Shown: one piece after another, positions 50,846 through 59,198 of the stretch
How the letters are laid out: the number at the start of each line of letters is the position of its first letter
Position numbering within the stretch: position 1 is the stretch's first letter
From: Cecembia rubra
GTDB taxonomy: Bacteria; Bacteroidota; Bacteroidia; Cytophagales; Cyclobacteriaceae
Assembly: GCF_003014575.1 (NCBI RefSeq)
Contig: NZ_PYGF01000001.1
Span: 558,001-622,000 of the forward strand
Direction: 5' to 3'
Length of the DNA: 64,000 nt
The notes under the pieces: generated by a model
What the model saw: only the letters and a program-made list of their open reading frames with translations
What the model was told of the DNA's origin: nothing
The model's database searches: none
Program-made: the position numbers and the translations under genes

Positions 50846-52234
50846 TTAAACGTCCGATTTATATTTTTCAAGGTATTTTTTAAACTGGTCCATTACCCAT
50901 AAATGCAGCCTTGCCTGGGTATTGACATATAAATACCAAGGTAATCTTGGTACAAATTCATGGATGGCAGAAATCATATATTTTCCTCCAAGCACTTCCC
51001 TGAATTCCAGCCAACCGTAATCAAAGCGCTTGACCAGCCATCCTCCACTGATATAGAACAACTGCCTTTTTATATCACTACGATCAGGAATCCAAGTGAG
51101 TTGTAACATTGGATTTTTAATTGCCAATAAATAAAACCCTATGGCTCCTCTTTTATTTTCTTTGGCATGAATCAAAAATCTGAAAAAAGTAGGCAACCAT
51201 ACTTTATAGCGATTGGCTACCCAAAGCGCGCTACGGTGCCTGGTATTTGGAAAGCGTTGAATACTTCGAACGGTGTTCTCGATTGCCTTTTCAGATTTGA
51301 ATTTCGGAATATTTGGCAATGTATTGGCAGGATATAAAGCTTGCCTGACACTTTCTTCGAAGTTTAGATAAGTTAACTCCTTTAAATTGAATTTTAAATT
51401 TTCAGATACGGTAAGTGTGTGCTTTAGACTTTCGACTAAAGGGGCAACCAACTTAGCAGGAGTTTTGCCAAAATAACTCACCCAAAGTTTGGATAGTCCA
51501 ATTGAGAAAAAAGGTACTGACAAAATCAAGCGCTTTTTACCCATCACCTTGGCTGTAATTTCAAGCATACTTTTGTATGTCAGTACTTCAGGTGCACCCA
51601 ATTCCAGTGATCTGTCATATAATAATTCATTTCCAATAGAGGCATCCAATATCGTCAAGGTATCCCTAAGAGAAATTGCCTGGGTCTGGGAAAGTGTCCA
51701 TTTTGGACATATAAGGACAGGAAGTCTTTCAATAAGATGATGGATCATCTCAAATGAAGATCCTCCGGGACCTACTATTATTCCTGCTCTGAGACTTGTA
51801 ACTGGTACACCACTGGACGACAGGGCCTCTTCCACCTCAAGCCTACTCCGTAAGTGGACGGACATCTTTTGGATCCCTAATTCCTTTGGAAGGATACCAC
51901 CCAAATACAATATCTGTTTGATTCTGTTAGCGGCCGCTGCACGGGCAAAATTGTCTGCCAACAAAAGGTCTGTATCTTCAAATGAGCCTTGGTTAAGACG
52001 GGTAGATGCACTCATAGAGTGGATCAGGTATACCGCATAATCCACTCCCTTAAGAGCTTCTATGGTGGAGGTGATGGAAAAAAGCTCAACTTTTCTCCAA
52101 TCCACATCTGGATCTGAGTTTTCTGCGGCCTCTCTCCTGCTGAGTGCAATGATCTTGTACTTGTCCTTGAACTGGTGTATAAACCACCTTCCTATATAGC
52201 CCCCGGCTCCTGCTATGGCAACCGTTTTTTTCAA
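50846..52234 (-). CDS. NAD(P)-binding epimerase-like protein with C-terminal DUF2867 domain
   Basis: The 462-aa protein starts with an atypical SDR Rossmann motif (VAIAGAGGYIGRWFIHQF). ILYLGGILPKE and SLRAGIIVGPGGSSFEMIHHLIERLPVLICP follow, as in NmrA/complex I 39-kDa-like SDRs. The last 130 residues (KRQLFYISGGWLVKR, WLEFREVLGGKYMISAIHEFVPRLPWYLY, QARLHLWVMDQFKKYL) fit DUF2867. The start codon is TTG at 52232-52234, directly after the stop of the upstream FAD-oxidoreductase gene. No in-frame ATG precedes the Rossmann motif. Close coupling suggests both act on one substrate, possibly a lipid or isoprenoid, but that is speculative. Confidence 0.85.
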   Translation of the reverse strand: MKKTVAIAGAGGYIGRWFIHQFKDKYKIIALSRREAAENSDPDVDWRKVELFSITSTIEALKGVDYAVYLIHSMSASTRLNQGSFEDTDLLLADNFARAAAANRIKQILYLGGILPKELGIQKMSVHLRSRLEVEEALSSSGVPVTSLRAGIIVGPGGSSFEMIHHLIERLPVLICPKWTLSQTQAISLRDTLTILDASIGNELLYDRSLELGAPEVLTYKSMLEITAKVMGKKRLILSVPFFSIGLSKLWVSYFGKTPAKLVAPLVESLKHTLTVSENLKFNLKELTYLNFEESVRQALYPANTLPNIPKFKSEKAIENTVRSIQRFPNTRHRSALWVANRYKVWLPTFFRFLIHAKENKRGAIGFYLLAIKNPMLQLTWIPDRSDIKRQLFYISGGWLVKRFDYGWLEFREVLGGKYMISAIHEFVPRLPWYLYVNTQARLHLWVMDQFKKYLEKYKSDV

Positions 52235-53488
52235 TTAATAGGTAGGTTGAAGACTTAAAATGACCGCTTCAGCCGCTTTTCGGCCCGCTGTCATGGCAGC
52301 ATTGATCGAACCGTTCAACAAATAATCTCCTGCCAAGAAGACACCATCCTGAATTTTGGTGTTTCCGGAAGGAAGGCTGTATCCCATATCCTCCACTTGT
52401 GGAAGCGCTTCCTCGATCTCATAAGTTTGCAAATGCTCGAAATATTCCGCTTTGATTTTTGTGAGTGCTGAAAGCTCTATGGCGATCAATTTTGCAAGTT
52501 TATCATCTACCTCCACAGGTTTGGTAATGGATACGGATAAGAGGGCCTTGTTATTTTTTGAATAAGCTTTACTTACATCAGTCATAAAGACCAGGTTATT
52601 GGTCAAAAACTGATCATCTGTGACCAAGGCAATTTTTGGCTGGGCAATAAAAGAATGGCTCAATGAAAAATAAAGGTTTACGACTTTTCTGGAAGGCTTA
52701 AACTGACCTTGAAGCTGCGTCAAAATCTTATCTGGCCTGGTAGCAATGATAATGGCGTCAGCCTCCAAATCCTCCCCTGTTACCAGATGGATTTTTCTAC
52801 CCTCCACCTTTTTGACGGGAGCATTGAATCTAAATTGACTTTTAGTCAATTTGCTTTTCAACTCATCTGGTATGGCCTGCATGCCATTTTCAGGTACAGC
52901 AGCATGTCCTAGAGAAAACATTTTGAAGACAAATTTGAACATCCTCGAGGAAGTGCTTAATTCATTTTCCAGAAAGATTCCTTTGAAAAACGGTAGGAAG
53001 AAATTATTGATTATTTTTTCCGAAAACCCAAAATCTTTCAAGAACTGAAGTGTTGTGGTGGAAGGCTCTGAAAAAATTTCTTCCTCTGTTTTTTGCTTAA
53101 GCATTTGGGTCAACTGATAAATTTTGATTTTATCCATCAATGTTCCAACAGGAGAAAAAGCCATGTTGATCAATTTAGAGGGATGTCTCAATGGATCATC
53201 AATGATAAATGAATTTCCAGGTTGGAGAATTATAGCCCCTGGATCAAAATACTTCAAATTCAAAGCCTGAAAATCAAGATACCGCTGTGCTTCAGGATAA
53301 GCGGTCAACAAAACCTGAAAACCTCTGTCCAATAAAAAGCCCTTGAATTCATCTGTCCTAACCCTTCCTCCCACTCTATCTGATGCTTCCAAAATGATTG
53401 GACTAAATCCGGCTCTTTCCAATTCATAAGCGGCAATCAGGCCAGAAATGCCTGCTCCAATGATGTAAATCTTCTGATCGTTCTTCAT
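52235..53488 (-). CDS. NAD(P)/FAD-dependent oxidoreductase, amine-oxidase/phytoene-desaturase-like
   Basis: The 417-aa flavoprotein shows the dinucleotide-binding motif IYIIGAGISGLIAAYELERAGF and the following ILEASDRVGGRVRTDEFKGFLLDRGFQ, typical of the amine oxidase/protoporphyrinogen oxidase/desaturase superfamily. The C-terminal FAD contact is GVFLAGDYLLNGSINAAMTAGRKAAEAV. I use the ATG ending at 53488; a TTG six codons upstream is the alternative. It has no signal peptide. Its stop abuts the TTG of the DUF2867 epimerase gene, implying translational coupling. The substrate is unknown. Confidence 0.9.
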   Translation of the reverse strand: MKNDQKIYIIGAGISGLIAAYELERAGFSPIILEASDRVGGRVRTDEFKGFLLDRGFQVLLTAYPEAQRYLDFQALNLKYFDPGAIILQPGNSFIIDDPLRHPSKLINMAFSPVGTLMDKIKIYQLTQMLKQKTEEEIFSEPSTTTLQFLKDFGFSEKIINNFFLPFFKGIFLENELSTSSRMFKFVFKMFSLGHAAVPENGMQAIPDELKSKLTKSQFRFNAPVKKVEGRKIHLVTGEDLEADAIIIATRPDKILTQLQGQFKPSRKVVNLYFSLSHSFIAQPKIALVTDDQFLTNNLVFMTDVSKAYSKNNKALLSVSITKPVEVDDKLAKLIAIELSALTKIKAEYFEHLQTYEIEEALPQVEDMGYSLPSGNTKIQDGVFLAGDYLLNGSINAAMTAGRKAAEAVILSLQPTY

Positions 53489-53646
53489 AATTTTTAGGTG
53501 TAACAATTAGACCAATTCCAATCAAAATTGTTTATCAGTGAATTTAATTTTTATTCCTGACCAATTAAATTTTAATTGAGGTTAATCCTGTAATATTTAT
53601 TTTATGGGCATTACAAAAGACTACCTTGTATATAAAATTTGAGAAC

Positions 53647-54873
53647 ATGAGAAGAATCGTTGCAATTTGTCTTTTTTCTGCACTGCTACTGATTGTTGAC
53701 AATTCAATGGCACAGAGGCATTACTTCCCAACATCAGGAGAATGGGCGGAGAAAAAACCCCAAGAACTCAATATTAACTCCCAAAAATTACAAGAGGCAA
53801 TAGCTTTCGCTATTAATGAGGAAAGTGAATCGGATAAAAACCTCAAATTAGCTCATTATCAGAGTTCATTTGGAAGAGAACCCTTTGGTTATCCTGTAGG
53901 CCCAATGAAAGACCGTGGTCCGGCCACAGGATTGATCATCTACAAAGGTTACATAATAGGAAAATGGGGAGATCCTCATAGAGTTGACCTGACATTCAGT
54001 GTAGCAAAAAGTTTTTTATCCACAACGGTTGGCCTGGCTTATGATAAAGGACTCATAAAAAGTGAAAAAGACCTGGTTTATCCTTACATGGCTCCAATTA
54101 TTCCCTATGAACCACATAAATTGAGCGTAAACAAATCAGATCATCTCAATGAGGAAGATGTATTTGAACTTTTTGGTACTCCCCACAATAGGAAAATTAC
54201 CTGGGAACATCTACTTCAACAGACTTCAGATTGGGAAGGAAGCATATGGGGTAAGCCTGATTGGGCGGATAGACCGCAAGGCAGCTCGGAGAATTGGATA
54301 AAAAGGGATAGAAATGAACCGGGCACTGTGTACAAGTATAACGATACCAGAGTCAATGTACTGGCTTTGGCTATATTGAATGTGTGGAGAAAACCTCTTC
54401 CTCAAGTCTTAAAAGAACATATCATGGATGAAATTGGAGCAAGTCCTACTTGGCGTTGGACAGGATATGAGAACTCCTACATTGTGCTCGATGGCCAAAT
54501 TGTACAATCAGTGAGCGGTGGTTCACATTGGGGAGGCGGACTTTTTATCAATGCTTATGACCAGGCTAGATTTGGTTACCTCACTTTGAGGAAAGGCAAC
54601 TGGAATGGAAAACAACTGATTTCAGAAGAATGGATCAAAAAATCCAGGACTCCTACTGCCGTTCAGACCAATTATGGTTACATGAATTATTTTCTCAACA
54701 CCGACAAAAAAGAAATTCCATCAGCACCTGAATCAGCTTTTTTCCATTTAGGGGCTGGGACAAACATGATATATGTTGACGAGGAAAATGACCTTATCAT
54801 AGTCACCCGTTGGATCAAAAATGAAAAAAAGGCAGCGTTAGTTAAAATGATACTGGAAAGCCTTCCTAAATAA
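53647..54873 (+). CDS. Secreted serine hydrolase of the beta-lactamase class C/penicillin-binding family
   Basis: The 408-aa protein has a Sec signal (MRRIVAICLFSALLLIVDNSMAQ). The catalytic SxxK is FSVAKSF, with Ser about 118 and Lys about 121. A second motif, TVYKYNDTRVN, supplies the Tyr region, and SGGSHWGGGLFINAYDQARFG plus FFHLGAGTNMIYV resemble the third motif area of esterase/beta-lactamase-fold hydrolases. Family members include D-aminopeptidases, esterases and true beta-lactamases, so resistance cannot be claimed. I start at the ATG at 53647; the TTG seven codons earlier is unlikely. It converges on the FGE gene with a 7-base gap. Confidence 0.9.
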   Translation: MRRIVAICLFSALLLIVDNSMAQRHYFPTSGEWAEKKPQELNINSQKLQEAIAFAINEESESDKNLKLAHYQSSFGREPFGYPVGPMKDRGPATGLIIYKGYIIGKWGDPHRVDLTFSVAKSFLSTTVGLAYDKGLIKSEKDLVYPYMAPIIPYEPHKLSVNKSDHLNEEDVFELFGTPHNRKITWEHLLQQTSDWEGSIWGKPDWADRPQGSSENWIKRDRNEPGTVYKYNDTRVNVLALAILNVWRKPLPQVLKEHIMDEIGASPTWRWTGYENSYIVLDGQIVQSVSGGSHWGGGLFINAYDQARFGYLTLRKGNWNGKQLISEEWIKKSRTPTAVQTNYGYMNYFLNTDKKEIPSAPESAFFHLGAGTNMIYVDEENDLIIVTRWIKNEKKAALVKMILESLPK

Positions 54874-54880
54874 TTGAATC

Positions 54881-55951
54881 TTATTCAAAATCCTTAACAC
54901 AGCGGAACCCTATATTTGAGGTTCCGCTGTCATATGCCTGACTATGTCTGGCCGATGGCCTATAGTTGATACAATAATCATCAGCGCATAAATAAGAACC
55001 ACCTTTAATGACTTTTTCCATTGCATACGGATTTGAGGGATTGTAGCAAAGATTGATACTGGAATCCAATGGAGGGGCATTTCCTGCAATTCTATTGAGT
55101 TTGATGGCATCATACCAATCTGAGGTCAATTCCCATACGTTGCCAATCATATCATAAAGGCCAAAATCATTGGGGGGAAAACTTTTTACAGGAGAAGTTC
55201 CTGAAAAGCCATCTTCTGCGATATTGTTATTTGGAAATTTACCCTGAAAAGTATTTGCCATAAATTTTCCAGCAGGTCTGAAATCATCGCCCCAAGCATA
55301 TCGCTGGTGAACCCTAGCTGCCTTTGCAGCATATTCCCATTCTGTCTCAGTAGGTAATCTTTTTCCTGCCCATTTTGCATAAGCCTCTGCGTCCTCATAA
55401 GCCACATGTACTACAGGATGGTCTTCTCTGCCTTCAATACTGCTTCCCGGTCCTTCTGGATGTTTCCAATTTGCTCCCGTGACCCATTGCCACCATTGGC
55501 TGATATCGTGAAGAGGCACAGCATGGGAAGGAGGTAAAAATACAAGAGAGCCTGGTTGTAAGTCTTCATCTTTAGGTTTTGGGGAATCAGGTGGCAATTG
55601 CTTTTTGAGTTCCTCCCAGTCAACCGGTCTTTCCGCTACCGTAACGTAGCCTGTTGCCTTTACAAATTCTGAAAACTGAGCGTTGGTCACTTCTGTTTCA
55701 TCCATCCAAAAACCCGTCACCTGCCTTTTAACCGCTGGTTTTTCTACCGCATAGGCCTCAGATTCATTAGTCCCCATGAAAAAAGATCCAGATGGAATCA
55801 AAATCATTCCATTTTCTTTTTTTATCTCCCTGATATCAACAATATCTGTAATTTGGTCATTATTTTCCTTTCGGCAAGCGACCAGCAAAATGACAAATAG
55901 AAAAAGTAGGCTTATAGGTTTAAAATTGGGTATCATGTCATCGGGCTTCAT
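54881..55951 (-). CDS. Lipoprotein formylglycine-generating enzyme (sulfatase-modifying factor)
   Basis: The 356-aa protein has a lipoprotein signal with lipobox LVAC (Cys26). It then has the FGE fold from about residue 48: GMILIPSGSFFMGTN, WMDETEVTNAQFSEFVKATGYVTVAERP, HPVVHVAYEDAEAYAKWAGKRLPTETEWEYAA and NIGFRCVKDFE. The active-site segment GGSYLCADDYC holds both cysteines (C322, C327), at the spacing of human FGE C336/C341. So a functional copper-dependent FGE converting sulfatase Cys to formylglycine is likely. It differs in this from the cysteine-less FGE-like domain at 15361. No sulfatase gene is in the window. It follows the DUF417-like gene by 17 bases. Confidence 0.9.
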   Translation of the reverse strand: MKPDDMIPNFKPISLLFLFVILLVACRKENNDQITDIVDIREIKKENGMILIPSGSFFMGTNESEAYAVEKPAVKRQVTGFWMDETEVTNAQFSEFVKATGYVTVAERPVDWEELKKQLPPDSPKPKDEDLQPGSLVFLPPSHAVPLHDISQWWQWVTGANWKHPEGPGSSIEGREDHPVVHVAYEDAEAYAKWAGKRLPTETEWEYAAKAARVHQRYAWGDDFRPAGKFMANTFQGKFPNNNIAEDGFSGTSPVKSFPPNDFGLYDMIGNVWELTSDWYDAIKLNRIAGNAPPLDSSINLCYNPSNPYAMEKVIKGGSYLCADDYCINYRPSARHSQAYDSGTSNIGFRCVKDFE

Positions 55952-55968
55952 TGATAGTCTTTAATTAG

Positions 55969-56373
55969 TTACTTTTTTGGAAATGGAGCTGTAATTTTTT
56001 CCCTTACCATCTCTTTGAGAGACTCCCCTACCAGAATGACCGCCCCCAACATCAACAAAACATCTTTTATAACATGTAGAAATATAAAATTCCAAGGTAC
56101 ATTGGCAGATAGATCAGTGACCAACAATAAGATGGCTGAGGCCAAGAAAAACAAAAAAGTACCAATCCCTCCAATAATTCCGGTTTTTGCATTTCGGTAA
56201 TGTAAAAGAGAAAGACCTGGTATAATAACCAGTACTGCCATTAAAATAGCCATCCAAAGTCTATCTTTATCCAATTGAAAGGATAATAAGACTATTGACC
56301 ACATGTAAAAAGCAATACCAATTCTAAATAACAATTTTCCAAAAAACTCAATTTTCAAAATTCTATTGACCAT
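55969..56373 (-). CDS. Small four-helix membrane protein, DUF417/YkgB- or DoxX-like
   Basis: The 134-aa protein has four membrane segments at about 12-30, 38-55, 65-85 and 98-118. The pattern FRIGIAFYMWSI at the start and FIFLHVIKDVLLMLGAVILVGESLKEM near the end resembles DUF417 (YkgB) and the related DoxX group. The C-terminal helix has the KD...L.GA.....ES arrangement seen in those families. Its role is unknown; relatives are linked to redox or stress tolerance. It precedes the FGE gene by 17 bases and likely shares its transcript. Confidence 0.7.
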   Translation of the reverse strand: MVNRILKIEFFGKLLFRIGIAFYMWSIVLLSFQLDKDRLWMAILMAVLVIIPGLSLLHYRNAKTGIIGGIGTFLFFLASAILLLVTDLSANVPWNFIFLHVIKDVLLMLGAVILVGESLKEMVREKITAPFPKK

Positions 56374-56414
56374 GGCTCCTTTTTTTTGTTAAAACTATGA
56401 AAAAAATTGGGCAC

Positions 56415-56438
56415 AAAAAAAGCGGTCTTTCAACCGCT
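56415..56438 (-). terminator. Rho-independent terminator after ferritin
   Basis: On the minus strand AGCGGT, loop TGAAAG, ACCGCT is followed by a run of seven T (plus-strand A at 56415-56421). It lies 22 bases after the ferritin stop. Confidence 0.75.
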
Positions 56439-56460
56439 CTCCTTGTAAGTCCTACAATCA

Positions 56461-57009
56461 CTATGCACCTGAAGCATCTGCTGTGGTAGCATGCAGTTTG
56501 CCTAATTCCTGATCAATAGTCCATAGACCAATGCCAGCTTCACCAATAATATCAAAGAGTTCAAGTGCCCTTCTGGCCAAAGTCTCCTCTTCCCTTTGCT
56601 CAGTTACATACCATTGCATGAAACTGAATGTGGCAAAATCTTTCACTGAGAAGGCGTGGTCCACAATGGCATTAATTGATTTGGTTACTTTGATTTCATG
56701 TTCCAAAATCAATTCAAATACCTCCCTTAATGAATTAAAATGGTGTCTTATACCGGTAATTTCAGGTTGAATGGCATGACCTCCAGCTTCATTGATGTAG
56801 TGGAATATTTTCATCATATGCATACGTTCTTCGTCAGCATGGGTATACAAATACTTTGAAGCATTTTCATAACCCATCATTTGGCACCAAGATGCCATGG
56901 ACAGGTAGTATGCTGACGACTTGCCCTCCATTTCAATCTGTTGGTTGAGCAGTTGTTCTGTATCATGCAGGAGAGATCTCTTAAGTGTTACGATTTCTTT
57001 ACCTTTCAT
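56461..57009 (-). CDS. Ferritin (iron storage)
   Basis: The 182-aa protein is a four-helix-bundle ferritin. Ferroxidase-site residues are visible in NQQIEMEGKSSAYYLSMASWC (helix A Glu and Tyr), ENASKYLYTHADEERMHMMKIFHY (helix B ExxH) and EQREEETLARRALELF. It oxidises Fe(II) and stores Fe(III) in a 24-mer shell. I start at the ATG ending at 57009 (MKGKEIVTLKRSL); upstream sequence in frame is unrelated. A terminator follows and a -7-like element is about 67 bases upstream. I see no Fur box I can defend. Confidence 0.93.
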   Translation of the reverse strand: MKGKEIVTLKRSLLHDTEQLLNQQIEMEGKSSAYYLSMASWCQMMGYENASKYLYTHADEERMHMMKIFHYINEAGGHAIQPEITGIRHHFNSLREVFELILEHEIKVTKSINAIVDHAFSVKDFATFSFMQWYVTEQREEETLARRALELFDIIGEAGIGLWTIDQELGKLHATTADASGA

Positions 57010-57075
57010 ATCTTTTTCTTTTTTATTTTCGATGTCATTGATTACACTATCTGACTTTCGCCAGACTGATATATA

Positions 57076-57083
57076 CAAAAATA
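57076..57083 (-). promoter_or_regulatory. Candidate -7 element for ferritin
   Basis: The minus strand reads TATTTTTG, an exact TAnnTTTG, about 67 bases before the ATG. A -33 TTTG at normal spacing is missing. Confidence 0.3.
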
Positions 57084-57231
57084 ACCAAATCACCGATTTA
57101 TTTAAAAGAATTTGCAAGAGTATGGCATATTTGGAATTGGTATAAGTAAAATTCTAAAATGACAGCCATATTTATTGTTTGAAATTGCGATATTTAGAGT
57201 TTACATTAAAAACCTTTAAACCTGAATCCAA

Positions 57232-58572
57232 ATGACCTCAAGAAGAAAATTTATCCAAACCAGCCTTTTGGCGGGTGCCGGTCTCAGCATTCCTGGAATG
57301 GTAGAAGCCGAAAGCCTAAGAAAACTTGCCAATAAAATCGCTCCTTCTGATCAACTCAATTTTGCTGTCATAGGATGTAAAGGTATGGGCTGGTCCAACA
57401 TGAATGCCCACCTCAAAATCCCCAATGTCAATTGTGTTGCACTAGCAGATATTGACCAAAGTGTACTTGACCAGCGTTCAATTGATGTAGAAAAGTTACG
57501 GGGCAAAAAGCCTAAAGTCTACAAAGACTATAGAAGGTTACTGGAAGATAAAAACATTGATGTGGTTATTGTTGGTACACCTGACCATTGGCATTGTCTT
57601 AACATGGTGGACAGCCTTTCTGCAGGAAAGCATGTGTATGTTGAAAAACCAATAGCAAATACCATTGAAGAATGTAATCTCATGGTAAAAGCAAAGCAAA
57701 GGTATGGCAAAATGGTTCAGGTGGGTCAATGGCAAAGAAGTGGTTCCCAATATGCTGAAGCCATAGATTATGTGAGATCAGGAAAATTGGGACAGATCAG
57801 GTTGGTTAAAACCTGGGCATACCAAGGTTGGATGAAACCTGTACCTAAATTGCAAGATGTGCCAGTGCCAACAGGTGTGGACTACGATATGTGGTTGGGT
57901 CCTGCACCAAAACGCCCTTTTAATGAAAACCGTTTCCATTTTAATTTTAGATGGTTTTGGGATTATGCAGGGGGACTGATGACGGACTGGGGTGTGCATG
58001 AAATTGATATTGCCCTATATGCCATGGGAGTAACAGCTCCAAAATCAGTTATGGCATCAGGTGGAAAATTTGCTTACCCTGACGATGCATCTGAAACGCC
58101 GGATACCCTACAGACTGTTTATGAATATGAAGGATTCAACATGCTCTGGGAACATGCCACTGGAATTGATGGTGGTAATTATGGCACCACTGAAGGCATC
58201 GCATTTATCGGAAACAATGGTACTTTGGTAGTGAATAGGGGTGGTTGGAAAGTAATCCCAGAAACTGAAACCCGTGATGGTCAGAGGGTAAATAAAATCG
58301 AAGAAGTTCCCCATACCAGACCTAATGGCAATGCTTTAGAATTGCATGCACAGGGTTTTGTCAATGCCATCATGAAGAACGATGCTTCTCTTTTAACCTG
58401 CGGGATTGAAACAGGAAGTATAGCTGCCATCAATGCACAAATGGGGAATATTGCATATAAAACCGGGAAAAAGATCTATTGGGATGCAGGTAAAGGGCAA
58501 TTTACTGATGCAGAAGCAAATGCCCTTATGAAAGCACAATATCATAATGGCTGGAAGCTGCCAAAAGTGTAA
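57232..58572 (+). CDS. TAT-exported Gfo/Idh/MocA-family oxidoreductase
   Basis: The 446-aa protein starts MTSRRKFIQTSLLAGAGLSIPG, a clear twin-arginine signal. So it is exported folded with bound NAD(P), typical of a large periplasmic sub-branch in Bacteroidota. The Rossmann motif is FAVIGCKGMGWSNM. IVGTPDHWHCLNMVDSLSAGKHVYVEKPIANT carries the EKP signature, and FRWFWDYAGGLMTDWGVHEIDIALYAMG is the C-terminal substrate region. Related proteins include periplasmic sugar-processing enzymes and glycosidase-like members that recycle NAD; the substrate is unknown. A perfect palindromic terminator follows. Confidence 0.93.
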   Translation: MTSRRKFIQTSLLAGAGLSIPGMVEAESLRKLANKIAPSDQLNFAVIGCKGMGWSNMNAHLKIPNVNCVALADIDQSVLDQRSIDVEKLRGKKPKVYKDYRRLLEDKNIDVVIVGTPDHWHCLNMVDSLSAGKHVYVEKPIANTIEECNLMVKAKQRYGKMVQVGQWQRSGSQYAEAIDYVRSGKLGQIRLVKTWAYQGWMKPVPKLQDVPVPTGVDYDMWLGPAPKRPFNENRFHFNFRWFWDYAGGLMTDWGVHEIDIALYAMGVTAPKSVMASGGKFAYPDDASETPDTLQTVYEYEGFNMLWEHATGIDGGNYGTTEGIAFIGNNGTLVVNRGGWKVIPETETRDGQRVNKIEEVPHTRPNGNALELHAQGFVNAIMKNDASLLTCGIETGSIAAINAQMGNIAYKTGKKIYWDAGKGQFTDAEANALMKAQYHNGWKLPKV

Positions 58573-58594
58573 GGCGATATAATTAAATTGTCCA

Positions 58595-58632
58595 AAAAAG
58601 GGTGTAAGATCTATAGATCTTACACCCTTTTT
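58595..58632. terminator. Perfect 38-bp palindromic bidirectional terminator
   Basis: Nineteen-base arms, AAAAAGGGTGTAAGATCTA and its exact complement, meet at 58613/58614 and end in T5 on both strands. It lies between the stops of the convergent dehydrogenase (58572) and GNAT (58635) genes and should serve both. Confidence 0.85.
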
Positions 58633-58634
58633 GT

Positions 58635-59198
58635 TTACCAATCATTTTCTCTCTTAACAAAAGGCCACTCATTTTTGAGTATACTGTAAAAAATTGTATC
58701 TCTTCTTCTTCCCTTTGTCATCAAAGTATGACTTCTCAGGACACCTTCTTCTATGGCATTTATATTTTTAAGTGCTTTCCGTGCAGGTATGTTCAGCACA
58801 TCAGTTTTAAACTCTACCCGCTCCATATCAAGTTTTTCAAAACAATAAGAAAGCATAAGCTTCTTCATCCTTTGATTATATCCAAGTCCTTGATATTCAA
58901 GTGAAATCCAGGTCCAGCCTATTTCTATTCGCTGATCTCGTTTTGATAGATTACCAAAGGCTGATGATCCGATGATCGTATTTATTGCCTTATCTATCAA
59001 GACAAATTGAAGCCTTTGTTTGGTTAAAGCAGGAAAGATCCAATCATTGAAATCTTCAGGGTTGCTAAGGTCATAAGTGAAATATTTCCACAGTTCTGGA
59101 AATGAAGCCAATTCCATCAGTCTTGAAATATCGTTTTCTTCCAATGGCCTCAGGAGAACTTGATCATCTTCCAAAATAAGATTGAAATCCAATTCCAT
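58635..59198 (-). CDS. GNAT-family N-acetyltransferase (RimJ/RimL-like)
   Basis: The 187-aa protein fits the RimJ/RimL branch. It has DQVLLRPLEENDISRLMELA at the N-terminus, IGSSAFGNLSKRDQRIEIGWTWISLEYQGLGYNQRMKKLML containing the acetyl-CoA loop (QGLGYN, a variant of QGxGxG), and ERVEFKTDVLNIPARKALKNI near the end. The substrate could be a protein N-terminus or a small molecule. Its ATG overlaps the stop of the aminotransferase gene by one base (TGATG), so both are translated together. Confidence 0.9.
   Translation of the reverse strand: MELDFNLILEDDQVLLRPLEENDISRLMELASFPELWKYFTYDLSNPEDFNDWIFPALTKQRLQFVLIDKAINTIIGSSAFGNLSKRDQRIEIGWTWISLEYQGLGYNQRMKKLMLSYCFEKLDMERVEFKTDVLNIPARKALKNINAIEEGVLRSHTLMTKGRRRDTIFYSILKNEWPFVKRENDW

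Noticed and set aside
53647-54873. Antibiotic-resistance beta-lactamase
   Set aside because: The SxxK serine-hydrolase fold is shared by esterases and peptidases, and class C-specific motifs are not clear. Only the family is claimed.
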